This document shows, piece by piece, positions 45,291 to 54,310 of a stretch of DNA of 64,000 nucleotides (its first letter is position 1; every line of letters starts with the position of its first letter). A program made the position numbers and the translations under genes. This stretch comes from Microscillaceae bacterium (GTDB lineage Bacteria > Bacteroidota > Bacteroidia > Cytophagales > Microscillaceae), in NCBI GenBank assembly GCA_025054775.1, contig JANWZA010000026.1, positions 1 to 64,000 on the forward strand, read 5' to 3'. The notes under the pieces were generated by a model that saw only the letters and a program-made list of their open reading frames with translations, was not told the origin of the DNA and did no database searches.

Positions 45291-47390
45291 TCACTCTTCT
45301 TTAAGTTCTTGTATAAATCGGTCTCTCTCCTCTATTTGTTTTTGATACTCACTTCTAATACTGAGAATTCGGTTAAAGGCCTTTTCCTCTACTTCTTTTA
45401 TTTTACGTTGCATTTCTGCTTCGCGTTGCACTAATTCGTTTACTTGTTTACGTAACTTTAGTTCATTTTCTTTTAGGGCTGTGATATCTAATGCTAGGAT
45501 ACAAACTTTTTCTACTTCTTCGTGTGAATTGTAGATGGGATAAAAAACTTCAATAAACCAGACACTATGCTTACTGTGTGTTAGTCTTTCGGTTTCACGC
45601 TTGGTAATATGTCCATTTAGCACTTCAATCCAAAACTCTCTATGGTTAGCTTGTAATTGTTTAGGTGTAAAAAGGATTGTATAATGTTTTCCCAAAACTT
45701 CTTCTTTTTTGTATCCTAAAAGATGTAGGGCTAAGTCATTAGCTTTGAGTAAGTAGCCGTCAATATCTGTTTCTAATCGGATAAAAACTTCCTCTATGGT
45801 TTCTATTTCTTGGGCATATTCACGACTTTGTTTAATAATGTTCTCTTTATCAAACAAGGCTTCTTCTAGTTGTTTTTTCATCATTTCCTCTTGTATACGC
45901 ATCTGCTCACTAATCATTTTTGACTCTATGAGCAGCTTTTGCGTTTCAGCATTGATTTTTACCCTTGAGATAGCAACGGCAATACTTTCACCTAATTTTT
46001 GTACAAATTCTATTTGATAAGGTTCAAACAATTTGAGTGAGGTTAGTTCTATGACACCTTCTACTTTGTCATTAAATATAAGAGGTACAATCAAAATACT
46101 TTTAGGTTTAGCAGCTCCCAGTCCTGAACTAATATCCTTATAGTCTTCAGGAATATCAGTAATAAAAATAGTATCTTTTTCACGCCAAGCCTGTCCTATT
46201 AGCCCTTCATTTTGGGCAAAAGATTTTACATAATATTTATGTTTTTCAAAAGCAAATGAGGCTTTCAAATCCATAGTAGGCTCGGGATAATTTTCAGAAT
46301 TTAGGACAAAAATTCCGCCTTGGTGAACCTCTAGATATTGTACTAAATTAGAAATAATGCTATTAAAAAATTTGGTACTGTCTTCGGTATAGCTGCGCAA
46401 AATTTCAGCAAACTTAGCAAAACCTTCGTTGTGCCAGTTTCTACGACGGTTTTCTACGGCAATTTGCTTCAAATTTTGGTTCATTTGTTCAATTGCTTCT
46501 CCTAATTCACCTTTACTCTGAAAGACCTGTATTTGAGTATCATAATTTCCTTTTCCAATTTCTCGTGCTAAAAGTTTAAGCTGTTCTAGGGTAATAATGA
46601 GCTGGTTAGTTAAGAAATCTACTTTCTTAAACTCCTCAATAGATTGGGTAATAGGGGCTGGGAGTTGTCCTTCGTTTAGGTCTGCTATTCTATCAGCCAC
46701 TAAACGTGTGTAAATAATAGAACGTCTCAATAACCAAAATGAACTGACTGCTCCCAGAAGTAATAAAGGCATAGTAAGCCAGAAGAATAGCGTATTTAGG
46801 TAGTCTATTTTTCCCTCCAATTCAGAGGTTAAGCTTTTAATTTCTTCTTCTTTGATAGAGGCTAAAATGGTTAGATCTCTATTAAGCAAATCTAGCATTC
46901 GGTTAAGTTTTTTATCATTCTCCTCTACGGCAAGGGCTTGAGCAGGAGCTAATTTGAGAATAAATAGATTTTCCCAAAGAGTTTGCAGGTCTAAAATATC
47001 GCGTTTAATACGTCGGCTTTTTTGTTGAAGTTCAATATCATTATAGGCAATGGAAACATTGATAAGAGAGTCGGTATATGCTAAGAGGCGTTTTTGCCAT
47101 ACGAACTCTGCCTTTTTTTGTGTATAAATCTTCTTGAAGGTCAGATAGTTCTGCCCCATATAGGCTGCTTGGTTGAGAGCATATTGAATTTTGAGTGAGT
47201 AGCTAATAACTTGTTGCCTGTATTGAATAATTGCCTGTGTATGTTTACTAATACTACGTTCATACTGGCTAATCGCCAAAGTACCTACAAAAAATAGGAT
47301 AAAAAGTACTACATACGTCCAGAATAATTGTGCTAAAATGGAGTTTACTTTGAAAATAACGCTAAATTTTTGAAGATAGTGCTTCAGCAT
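45291..47390 (-). CDS. Membrane HAMP-GAF-PAS sensor protein without output domain
   Basis: A 699-residue protein. Membrane helices at about 18-41 and 201-222 enclose a helical external sensor; HAMP follows (222-275), then GAF (320-475), coiled coil (480-530), PAS (535-640) and a C-terminal coiled coil (640-699). No kinase, cyclase or phosphatase domain is present. It matches the sensor at 35570 in domain order and in NWHNEG and SGLGAAKP. First gene of an operon with a secreted TPR protein. Confidence 0.85.
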   Translation of the reverse strand: MLKHYLQKFSVIFKVNSILAQLFWTYVVLFILFFVGTLAISQYERSISKHTQAIIQYRQQVISYSLKIQYALNQAAYMGQNYLTFKKIYTQKKAEFVWQKRLLAYTDSLINVSIAYNDIELQQKSRRIKRDILDLQTLWENLFILKLAPAQALAVEENDKKLNRMLDLLNRDLTILASIKEEEIKSLTSELEGKIDYLNTLFFWLTMPLLLLGAVSSFWLLRRSIIYTRLVADRIADLNEGQLPAPITQSIEEFKKVDFLTNQLIITLEQLKLLAREIGKGNYDTQIQVFQSKGELGEAIEQMNQNLKQIAVENRRRNWHNEGFAKFAEILRSYTEDSTKFFNSIISNLVQYLEVHQGGIFVLNSENYPEPTMDLKASFAFEKHKYYVKSFAQNEGLIGQAWREKDTIFITDIPEDYKDISSGLGAAKPKSILIVPLIFNDKVEGVIELTSLKLFEPYQIEFVQKLGESIAVAISRVKINAETQKLLIESKMISEQMRIQEEMMKKQLEEALFDKENIIKQSREYAQEIETIEEVFIRLETDIDGYLLKANDLALHLLGYKKEEVLGKHYTILFTPKQLQANHREFWIEVLNGHITKRETERLTHSKHSVWFIEVFYPIYNSHEEVEKVCILALDITALKENELKLRKQVNELVQREAEMQRKIKEVEEKAFNRILSIRSEYQKQIEERDRFIQELKEE

Positions 47391-47459
47391 AATGACTAAT
47401 TTATGGAATTAGGGAGCGTTCTTAGCTAGTGTTGCAAATCTTATACCATTGACAAGTAC

Positions 47460-47492
47460 TACTTTCCAAGCCTAATGAGGACTTGGAAAGTA
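47460..47492 (-). terminator. Hairpin after the deoxyhypusine-synthase-like gene
   Basis: TACTTTCCAAG (47460-47470) and CTTGGAAAGTA (47482-47492) form a perfect 11-bp stem with an 11-base loop, 12 bases after the stop of the minus-strand gene. A T-run is lacking, so it may be a processing or stability hairpin. Confidence 0.5.
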
Positions 47493-47503
47493 TAGATAAT
47501 GAT

Positions 47504-48562
47504 TTAGGCTTCTACCAAATTTTTATCTAATACATCGTTATAGCGTCTTTCAAGGCGGTTTTGCCATTCTTTTTTATGGTAAGCATACCCTGCAATTAAA
47601 GGGAAGGCAATAGTGGCTTCTGAAAATACCATTTGTTCGTACACTGTATCCACTTTTCCCCAAGAGCAAGCCTCTTTAAGTGTAGAGCCTGACAAGGCGC
47701 CGTCCCGCTCATCTGCTACGGTAATTTGCACAGCATATTTGTGCATATCGGCTTCTTTTTCCAAAATGTCGCAGGCTACTACGGTATCTTGTACAAAGTT
47801 TTTAGGTACGCCTCCTCCAATCATCATTAAACCTGAAGTTTTGCTGTACAGCTTTATTTTAGTTAGTTCTAAAAAGTCTTTGGCAGAGTCAATAGATATG
47901 TGATTTTCGGGGTTACTCCATTGATGTTTTACCAAGCCAAAACCTGCAGAGCAATCTGAAAAAGCAGGTACAAAAATAGGTACTCCTTTTAGATAACACT
48001 GATAGACGAGAGAGTTCTCCCGGTAAGGAGCATATTTATCGTTTTCGGCTAGAAACTTGCCCATTTCATAAATAAACTCACGTGAGGAGTATGATCTGCG
48101 AGGTAAAGATTCGCAAATTTCAAAGATGGTATCATCACAAATACGTAATTCTTCTTCATCGATGAAGGTATCATAGATGCGGTCAATCATCAATTGACGA
48201 AGTTCTTGGTCATCTACAAATTGCGTTCCTTTGTAGTGCTTAAAGCCCAGGGCCTCAAAAAAGTCTTGGTCAACGATATTTGCTCCTGTGGAGACAATAA
48301 CGTCTACCATGTTATGCTTTACCAAATCCACCAAAACTAATTTTAAGCCTGCCGAAATAAGCGAACCCGCTAAGGTTAGGAAAATAGTACACTCTGTTTC
48401 GGCTTGCATCATGTTAAAGATTTTAGCTCCACGTGCTAAATTACGGGCTTGGAAAGCCATCTCTTCCATAGCCTCTATCATTGGTACTACATTATATTTT
48501 TTAATGTCAATATGTTGGATAGTTTCTTTTAAGAACTCTCGTTTACGCTCTCTGTTTATCAT
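47504..48562 (-). CDS. Deoxyhypusine synthase family protein (homospermidine-synthase-like)
   Basis: A 352-residue enzyme of the deoxyhypusine synthase fold. The NAD site includes STGANIVDQD; the active-site lysine that forms the aminobutyl imine is Lys303 in ACSWGKVD; ADERDGALSGS precedes it. Eukaryotes use the enzyme to modify eIF5A, but bacteria lack eIF5A, and some bacterial and plant homologues make homospermidine from putrescine or spermidine. A polyamine product is thus the best guess. No polyamine gene adjoins it. A -7-like TACCTTTG lies upstream (48619-48612). Confidence 0.85.
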   Translation of the reverse strand: MINRERKREFLKETIQHIDIKKYNVVPMIEAMEEMAFQARNLARGAKIFNMMQAETECTIFLTLAGSLISAGLKLVLVDLVKHNMVDVIVSTGANIVDQDFFEALGFKHYKGTQFVDDQELRQLMIDRIYDTFIDEEELRICDDTIFEICESLPRRSYSSREFIYEMGKFLAENDKYAPYRENSLVYQCYLKGVPIFVPAFSDCSAGFGLVKHQWSNPENHISIDSAKDFLELTKIKLYSKTSGLMMIGGGVPKNFVQDTVVACDILEKEADMHKYAVQITVADERDGALSGSTLKEACSWGKVDTVYEQMVFSEATIAFPLIAGYAYHKKEWQNRLERRYNDVLDKNLVEA

Positions 48563-48611
48563 GGTTTTAAAGAGTTAAAAATTGTGAGAAAGAACTGAAC
48601 ATAATTTAGTA

Positions 48612-48619
48612 CAAAGGTA
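48612..48619 (-). promoter_or_regulatory. Probable -7 element of the deoxyhypusine-synthase-like gene
   Basis: The minus strand reads TACCTTTG, 50 bases upstream of the start codon. No -33 with proper spacing is evident. Confidence 0.45.
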
Positions 48620-48712
48620 CAGAAAATACAAGAAAATTTTTATCCTTTGTTTCTAATATTTTTCTATGGCACGAGAAAAGCAACAAAAAAATAGAAGAGG
48701 TAGCTAAAATAT

Positions 48713-50128
48713 TCAATTTTCTACTTTTTGAATAGGAATTTCTATGGTAAACGTAGAACCTTTGTTTAGTTCGGAGTATAACTTGATTTTGGCTCCTATT
48801 TTTTGGCATGCTTCTTTTACGATATATAGCCCTAGCCCTGTACCTGAAACTTTGTTAGTAGCTCTATAAAACATATTAAAAATTTTACGCTGATGTTCTT
48901 TGGCTATACCAATGCCATTATCTATTACTTGGATTACCCATTTTTTGGGTGTTTCTTGGGCTATAATACTAATGCAAGGTTGTTCTTGGTCATAGTTCAT
49001 GTAACGGAAGGCATTGGAAATGAGATTAGTTAGTATCATTTGCAAACGCATGGAGTCGGTGTAGATTGTTAGCTCTGGAGCTATGTGTATGTGGGTTTGT
49101 ATGCTTTTGTTCTTTTCAATATATTGTAAACTTTCTACTAATTCCTGAACCATAGGAAGCAGTAAAACATTCTCTTTCTTAATTGCTGTTTGCTTATTTT
49201 TCATAAAATCAGTAAGTTCTGTAATAAAATCCATTAGTTTTTGCACACTCTTTTCTATCATTCCCACGTAGTTCAGTATAGTCTCATTTGCTTCTTCTAA
49301 GCGGATAAGGTGGGCTATTCCTAAAACAGAAGCTAAGGGGGCTTTAAGGTCGTGAGAGAGGGAATAAGCAAAAGTGTCTAATTCAGCATTTATAGCTTTG
49401 AGTTCGCGATTTTGTTCTTTTATTTTCTCCTCAGTTTTATATTCCTTGGTTATATCCCGTATGAACAAAGCTGCTCCTGTCACCTCTTCATTTCCTAAGC
49501 TATCTTTCTGTATAATAGGGTTGAAGGATACTTCATAAACAAAAAACTCTTTTCCTACGGTTCGTTTTTCTATTTTCTTAAAAGTTTCTCCTCGGAAGGC
49601 TTGCTCGTAAAAAGGGTACCAATATTCAAAAACTTTTTTTCTAATTTTATCTTTTAGACTATCGCCCTCTTCTAATTGTAAATCGTAATGGTTTTTGAGG
49701 TATTCTTTGTAAGCGCGATTAATAGTAAGGATTTGATAATTTTTATTGACTGAAAATATAAAATCATTTGTATTATTGATAAGAGAAGACAAATTAGCTT
49801 CACGAATGAGGGTTTTTTTGATTTGTGCGTCAATCTCTTGTAAAAGCATTTCTTTTTGCAAATCTAACTCCTCAAAGCGAACATCAATATATCGTTTCAT
49901 AAGGCCAAGGGCATACTTGATACCTCTGGTAAGGGAGGTATGGGCATCAAAAGGAGGGATGTTTATATCACCTAAAAAATCTTGTATGGCTTTACGGAGT
50001 TCTTTCAATATTTTATTTTTTTGTTTTTCATACTCTTGCTTCTCCCGATAGAGGTCTTGTACAAGAGCGATAAGTTGGGCTTGATTAAGTTGGGCTAACT
50101 CTTCAGCATTAGATAAATCAATAGGCAT
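48713..50128 (-). CDS. Cytosolic PAS sensor histidine kinase
   Basis: A 471-residue soluble kinase. An N-terminal helical and coiled-coil part (1-110) precedes a PAS domain (about 112-228), HisKA with His259 (SHDLKAPLASV) and a HATPase domain (NAFRYM, DNGIGIA, GTGLGLYI) to the end. No membrane segment, so it reads an internal cue. It starts 13 bases after the MarR stop, in one operon; no response regulator lies beside it. Confidence 0.92.
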   Translation of the reverse strand: MPIDLSNAEELAQLNQAQLIALVQDLYREKQEYEKQKNKILKELRKAIQDFLGDINIPPFDAHTSLTRGIKYALGLMKRYIDVRFEELDLQKEMLLQEIDAQIKKTLIREANLSSLINNTNDFIFSVNKNYQILTINRAYKEYLKNHYDLQLEEGDSLKDKIRKKVFEYWYPFYEQAFRGETFKKIEKRTVGKEFFVYEVSFNPIIQKDSLGNEEVTGAALFIRDITKEYKTEEKIKEQNRELKAINAELDTFAYSLSHDLKAPLASVLGIAHLIRLEEANETILNYVGMIEKSVQKLMDFITELTDFMKNKQTAIKKENVLLLPMVQELVESLQYIEKNKSIQTHIHIAPELTIYTDSMRLQMILTNLISNAFRYMNYDQEQPCISIIAQETPKKWVIQVIDNGIGIAKEHQRKIFNMFYRATNKVSGTGLGLYIVKEACQKIGAKIKLYSELNKGSTFTIEIPIQKVEN

Positions 50129-50141
50129 ATAAGGTATAGGA

Positions 50142-50597
50142 TTACGAAGGTTGGGCAGTTACAATTCTCTGTTGATACTCTTCTACTAATTGATTGATTT
50201 GCTGAATAACCTCAAAGAAGATTCTCATTTTTTCAGGTTCTATCATTTCTTTCATCATTTTATTAAATCTTTTTACGGTCTGGCTAGCATAATTTCGCTT
50301 TTGTTTGCCTTTTTCAGTTAAGAAGATACGGAAGAAGCGCCGATCTTTTTCATCTTGTACTTTGTAGATATAACCTTCCCGCTCCATAGATTTTAGCACG
50401 CGTGTAATGCTACGTGCTTCCAAGCCCATAAGAGGAGCAATTTTGGTAGCAGGTGTGCCGTGTGTAAGGTCAATATTTAGCAATACGTATCCCACTGAAA
50501 GTGTTAGATTATATTTAGTAGCTTCGGCATTATACATGCGTGCTATGGCATGCCAAGTGGCTTTTATGTGGTAATCAATGGTTTCTTCACGTTTCAT
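50142..50597 (-). CDS. MarR family transcriptional regulator
   Basis: A 151-residue winged-helix dimeric regulator, counted from ATG 50597 (MKREETIDYHIKATWHAI). A longer frame opening with TTG would overlap the promoter -7 box, so it is rejected. The DNA-reading region is in GTPATKIAPLMGLEARSITR (about 47-66) and the wing DEKDRRFFRIFLT near 85. This subgroup is widespread and conserved in Bacteroidota. It begins an operon with a PAS histidine kinase, an unusual partner for a MarR. Confidence 0.92.
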   Translation of the reverse strand: MKREETIDYHIKATWHAIARMYNAEATKYNLTLSVGYVLLNIDLTHGTPATKIAPLMGLEARSITRVLKSMEREGYIYKVQDEKDRRFFRIFLTEKGKQKRNYASQTVKRFNKMMKEMIEPEKMRIFFEVIQQINQLVEEYQQRIVTAQPS

Positions 50598-50630
50598 ACG
50601 TTTAAGGCCTAAGGGCTTATTTATCCTTTG

Positions 50631-50638
50631 CAAATATA
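50631..50638 (-). promoter_or_regulatory. -7 element of the marR operon
   Basis: The minus strand reads TATATTTG, 34 bases upstream of ATG 50597. The -33 element is weak. Confidence 0.5.
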
Positions 50639-50713
50639 CGAAAAAAGCATAACCATTTGGATAATTTTTATGTTATACATAGGTAAAAAATACTTTCGAA
50701 CATAGACTAATCT

Positions 50714-50751
50714 AATACTCTACAATTACAAAAATACTCTACAATTGCAAA
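50714..50751. repeat. Tandem 19-bp duplication in the msrB leader
   Basis: AATACTCTACAATTACAAA (50714-50732) is followed directly by AATACTCTACAATTGCAAA (50733-50751), one mismatch in 19 bases. It ends 8 bases before the msrB ATG. Confidence 0.75.
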
Positions 50752-50759
50752 ATTATCTT

Positions 50760-51155
50760 ATGAGCAACCTTACTGACAAAAAAGAGGAACTTCGCCGAAG
50801 GCTTACACCTTTGCAATACCACGTAACCCAAAATAAAGGCACGGAACGGGCTTTCACAGGTATTTACTACGACTATAAAGGGGATGGAATATACAAGTGT
50901 ATTTGTTGCCATGCCCCTTTATTTGACTCACGAACAAAATACAACTCGGGAACAGGTTGGCCTAGCTTTTACGATGTTATTTCGCAGGAAGCGGTAAAGA
51001 GGATAAAAGATACTTCATATGGTATGATACGTACAGAAGTGGTATGTGCTAACTGTGATGCTCACTTAGGGCATGTATTTGATGATGGTCCCCTGCCCAC
51101 AGGTTTACGGTATTGTATCAATTCAGCTTCTTTAGATTTTGAGGCAAGGCAATAA
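50760..51155 (+). CDS. msrB: Peptide methionine-R-sulfoxide reductase
   Basis: A 131-residue repair enzyme that reduces methionine-R-sulfoxide in proteins. I start at ATG 50760; an upstream TTG falls in a tandem repeat. Catalytic Cys119 sits in [11 protein letters not shown]. Two CxxC pairs (KCICC, CANC) bind structural zinc. The GTGWPSF loop binds substrate. Lacking a signal peptide, it is cytosolic. Its leader has a tandem 19-bp duplication. Confidence 0.96.
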   Translation: MSNLTDKKEELRRRLTPLQYHVTQNKGTERAFTGIYYDYKGDGIYKCICCHAPLFDSRTKYNSGTGWPSFYDVISQEAVKRIKDTSYGMIRTEVVCANCDAHLGHVFDDGPLPTGLRYCINSASLDFEARQ

Positions 51156-51336
51156 AAGCAGGCTAGTTTTGTTGCCTTTTTCAAAATGAAACTGACTTAC
51201 AGAATTCTGAAATTCGTAAAAAAATTAAACCTTACCTAATTTAGTAAGATTGAAAACATAAGGAAAAATACAAAAAAGACATGAGTAAAATAAAGAAGAA
51301 CAAACGTAGGTGACAATTTAGATAAAGCTTTTTTTG

Positions 51337-51344
51337 TAATTTTG
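51337..51344 (+). promoter_or_regulatory. Possible -7 element of rfaE2-rlmN
   Basis: TAATTTTG fits TAnnTTTG; the only -33 candidate (TTTA, 16 bases upstream) is poorly spaced. Confidence 0.42.
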
Positions 51345-51374
51345 AGAACTTTTTCATAAATCAAGTATCCTTTT

Positions 51375-51497
51375 GCGTTTTTAGGGATGCGAAGGGAGTG
51401 CCGTAAGCCACAAGGCAAAGCACGAGAGCAAAACAAACCTTGCGCAGCCCGTTGCCTCAAAGCCTCTCGCCTTAGCGAGAGCTGAGAGAATGCCCTG
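51375..51497 (+). repeat. Leader repeat, copy C (upstream of rfaE2)
   Basis: Begins GCGTTTTTAGGGATGCGAAG and contains the CTCTCGCC/TTAG/CGAGAG hairpin near its end (51464-51481). It shares the GCGT..AGGGAT..GAAGGG start with copies A and B and a GAGCGA/TAGCGA element near the end, and lies 30 bases before the rfaE2 start in the same orientation. GC-rich against AT-rich flanks. Confidence 0.65.
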
Positions 51498-51527
51498 AAA
51501 ATTAAAAATATAAAAATTTATACAAAA

Positions 51528-52016
51528 ATGATACGAACCGAAAGTAAAATATTGATGCAAGAGGAATTAGCCGAAAAGGTAAAAGCATGGCAAGCAGAAG
51601 GGCAAAAAGTAGTATTTTCTAACGGTTGTTTTGATATCTTGCATTTAGGGCATATTGATTATTTGGAAAAAGCCCGTCTCAAGGGGGATAGACTAGTAAT
51701 TGGGCTAAATAGCGATGCTTCGGTACAAAGGCTTAAAGGCAGGGATCGTCCTATAATAGGGCAATACGCGCGCTGCCGCGTGTTAGCGGCACTATCTTTT
51801 GTAGATGCTGTTACGCTTTTTGAAGAAGATACACCTTTACAACTTATTCAAAAACTACAACCTGACGTGTTAGTAAAAGGGAGCGATTATTTGCCTGAAA
51901 ATATTGTGGGTGCCGAGGTTGTATTAGCACGCGGCGGTAAAGTAGAAACAATTGAATTAGTAGAAGGTTATTCTACCACGAAAATTATTGAAAGAATCAA
52001 GCGAAGTTGTTCCTAA
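51528..52016 (+). CDS. rfaE2: D-glycero-beta-D-manno-heptose 1-phosphate adenylyltransferase
   Basis: A 162-residue cytosolic nucleotidyltransferase equal to the C-terminal half of HldE. It activates heptose-1-phosphate as ADP-heptose for lipopolysaccharide inner core. NGCFDILHLGH (about 31-41) is the HxGH ATP loop; LKGRDRPI, and GSDYLPENIVGAE near the end, complete the site. Standing as a separate protein, it needs a kinase (HldE1/RfaE1) encoded elsewhere. It ends 4 bases before rlmN and is cotranscribed. Its leader carries repeat copy C. Confidence 0.94.
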   Translation: MIRTESKILMQEELAEKVKAWQAEGQKVVFSNGCFDILHLGHIDYLEKARLKGDRLVIGLNSDASVQRLKGRDRPIIGQYARCRVLAALSFVDAVTLFEEDTPLQLIQKLQPDVLVKGSDYLPENIVGAEVVLARGGKVETIELVEGYSTTKIIERIKRSCS

Positions 52017-52020
52017 CAAA

Positions 52021-53055
52021 ATGAAAAAAGATATTCGCAAGCTGACTTTAGAGGAGTTAGAAACGATATTTGCTCAAAAGGAAGAGCCTAAATACAGGGC
52101 AAAGCAAGTTTTTGAATGGATTTGGAAAAAAAATGTACACTCTTTTGAGCAAATGACTAATCTTCCCATTAAATTACGACAGTGGCTCACCGAATATTTT
52201 GACCTCAAACATTTGAGCATTGCCCAACAACAAAAAAGCCAAGATGGAACAATCAAATTTGGCTTTCGGTTGCCTGATAACAATTTGGTAGAAGGTGTAC
52301 TTATTCCCACTGAGAATCGCATGACGGCGTGTGTTTCTTCCCAAGTAGGCTGTTCACTTACGTGTAAGTTCTGTGCTACAGGCTACATGGAACGCAAACG
52401 CAATTTAGAAGCAAGTGAAATTTTTGACCAAGTAGTAGCTATTCACGAGCAGGCGTTAGCTATTTACCAAACTCCTCTTACAAATATTGTATTTATGGGC
52501 ATGGGCGAGCCATTGCTCAACTATGCCAACGTGCTAAAATCGATAGAAATGCTAACCTCTGAAAAAGGATTAGGCATGTCTTACAAACGAATTACTGTCT
52601 CTACAGCAGGTATTGCTAAAATGATTCGCAAATTAGGTGATGACCGCGTGAAATTCAATTTAGCCCTCTCACTCCATGCCGCTAATGATGAAAAACGCAA
52701 TGAAATTATGCCTATAAACGATAGTAATTCTCTTGTGGCTTTACGAGATGCTTTGAAATATTATTTTGCAAAAACCAAAAATCCCGTTACTTATGAATAC
52801 ATCGTATTCAAGGATTTTAATGATAGCTTGAAAGATGCTGAAGAGTTATATCGTTTTACCAAGCACATCCCGAGCAAAGTCAATATTATTGAGTACAATC
52901 CGATCCGAGAGGCAAACTTTGCAAATACAGATGAGGACAGGTTGCTCAAATTTGCTCAATATCTTGAAAAACGAAATGTTATTGTAAAAATTCGTCGCAG
53001 TCGTGGTAAAGATATTGATGCAGCTTGCGGACAATTAGCTATTAAGGAAAAATAA
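52021..53055 (+). CDS. rlmN: 23S rRNA (A2503-C2)/tRNA A37 methyltransferase
   Basis: A 344-residue radical-SAM enzyme that methylates A2503 of 23S rRNA and A37 of tRNA. The [4Fe-4S] cysteines are Cys111, Cys115 and Cys118 (GCSLTCKFCATG); Cys336 (AACGQL) is the methyl-carrying residue. I start at ATG 52021; the longer TTG frame overlaps rfaE2. It follows rfaE2 by 4 bases. Convergent with the VWA gene, 36 bases away. Confidence 0.96.
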   Translation: MKKDIRKLTLEELETIFAQKEEPKYRAKQVFEWIWKKNVHSFEQMTNLPIKLRQWLTEYFDLKHLSIAQQQKSQDGTIKFGFRLPDNNLVEGVLIPTENRMTACVSSQVGCSLTCKFCATGYMERKRNLEASEIFDQVVAIHEQALAIYQTPLTNIVFMGMGEPLLNYANVLKSIEMLTSEKGLGMSYKRITVSTAGIAKMIRKLGDDRVKFNLALSLHAANDEKRNEIMPINDSNSLVALRDALKYYFAKTKNPVTYEYIVFKDFNDSLKDAEELYRFTKHIPSKVNIIEYNPIREANFANTDEDRLLKFAQYLEKRNVIVKIRRSRGKDIDAACGQLAIKEK

Positions 53056-53091
53056 AAAACCTATTATATTGATAAAGTTGAGCAATAATTT

Positions 53092-54189
53092 TTATAATCT
53101 TTTTCGCTTATTTCGCTGAAAATCCTCAAAGATAAAATTGCCTAATTCTTTTAGATTGCTGTAATAGGCTTTGCCGTTGTTTACGGCAGTAAATTCTCGT
53201 ACAAATTCACGTAGATATGGGTCTGAAGCAATCATAAAAGTAGTAATAGGAATTTTGAGTTTACGGCATTGTGCGGCTAATGTGAGTGTTTTTTTGAGAA
53301 TTTTTCTGTCAATACCGAAACTATTTTTGTAATATTTCAAGCCGATTTTAAGGCAGGTAGGTTTGCCGTCAGTTATCATAAAAATTTGCTTGTTAGGATT
53401 TTTGCGTCTTCGCAAAATGTCCATAGCTAATTCCAACCCTGCTACGGTATTGGTATGGTAAGGTCCTGCTTCTAAATAAGGCAAATCCTTAATTTGTATT
53501 TGCCATGCATCATTACCGAATACAATAATATCAAGCGTATCTTTAGGGTATTTTGTAGTAATCAATTCGGCTAGAGCCATAGCTACTTTTTTAGCAGGTG
53601 TAATGCGATCCTCTCCGTACAAAATCATAGAGTGCGAAATATCAATCATCAATACGGTAGAGGTTTGGGCTTTACTTTCAGTTTCAATAATTTCCAAGTC
53701 ATTTTCAAAAAGTTGAAAATCTTGGATACCATGATTGATATGAGCATTTCGTATGGAGTCTGTGAGGGAGATTTTATCTAAATCGTCACCAAATTGAAAC
53801 TCTCTACGGTCTACTCCCAGCTCGTCCCCTATTCCTGAAAATGTAGTTTGGTGGTTGCCTGTACGTGTTTTTTTGAGTTTTCCGAAAATTTCTTCTAGAG
53901 CACTTCTACGGATAGCGATTTCCATTTTGGGGGTAAGGGTAATATTTCCATTGACAGGATTTTCTTGAATATAACCTTTACTCTTCAAGTCTTCAATAAA
54001 ATCACCCATGCCATAGTTATCAGAAGTAAATCCATATTGTTTGTCTAACCTGCTCATAAGGTCAAGGGCTTGTGCTACATCTCCTGATGTGAGGGTAAGC
54101 AGTTGCAAAAAGATAGACAACAGCCGCTGAAAATCAGCATTAGGCTGTTGCTCTTTTGGTGTGTATTTTCTGAATCTATGTCCGAGCAT
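53092..54189 (-). CDS. VWA domain protein
   Basis: A 365-residue cytosolic protein. The N-terminal half (1-170) is a charged helical region; a von Willebrand A domain follows (about 175-350) with MIDAS motifs DISHSM (about 184) and ITDGKPT (about 274). In related systems this family works beside a MoxR AAA+ ATPase, but none is here. Strand and spacing (121 bases) separate it from the upstream lipoprotein. Function unknown. Confidence 0.87.
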   Translation of the reverse strand: MLGHRFRKYTPKEQQPNADFQRLLSIFLQLLTLTSGDVAQALDLMSRLDKQYGFTSDNYGMGDFIEDLKSKGYIQENPVNGNITLTPKMEIAIRRSALEEIFGKLKKTRTGNHQTTFSGIGDELGVDRREFQFGDDLDKISLTDSIRNAHINHGIQDFQLFENDLEIIETESKAQTSTVLMIDISHSMILYGEDRITPAKKVAMALAELITTKYPKDTLDIIVFGNDAWQIQIKDLPYLEAGPYHTNTVAGLELAMDILRRRKNPNKQIFMITDGKPTCLKIGLKYYKNSFGIDRKILKKTLTLAAQCRKLKIPITTFMIASDPYLREFVREFTAVNNGKAYYSNLKELGNFIFEDFQRNKRKRL

Positions 54190-54310
54190 GTTTGTATTTT
54201 CACTTAGCGTAAAGATTTAATTTTTTTTTTAATATAAGGGATGTATAAGTATTACGAAAAAGCTACAAAATTTTCTTGAAACTACGATATTGCATTTTGA
54301 GAAACTTTCA

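Larger units (their letters stand above)
51156..51527 (+). other. Leader region of rfaE2-rlmN with a repeat copy
   Basis: No gene. It holds a -7-like TAATTTTG (51337-51344) and repeat copy C (51375-51497), which starts 31 bases downstream of it. Confidence 0.55.

Noticed and set aside
51236-51460. ORF of 74 codons, minus strand
   Set aside because: It lies in repeat copy C and the leader of rfaE2; the translation has no family features.
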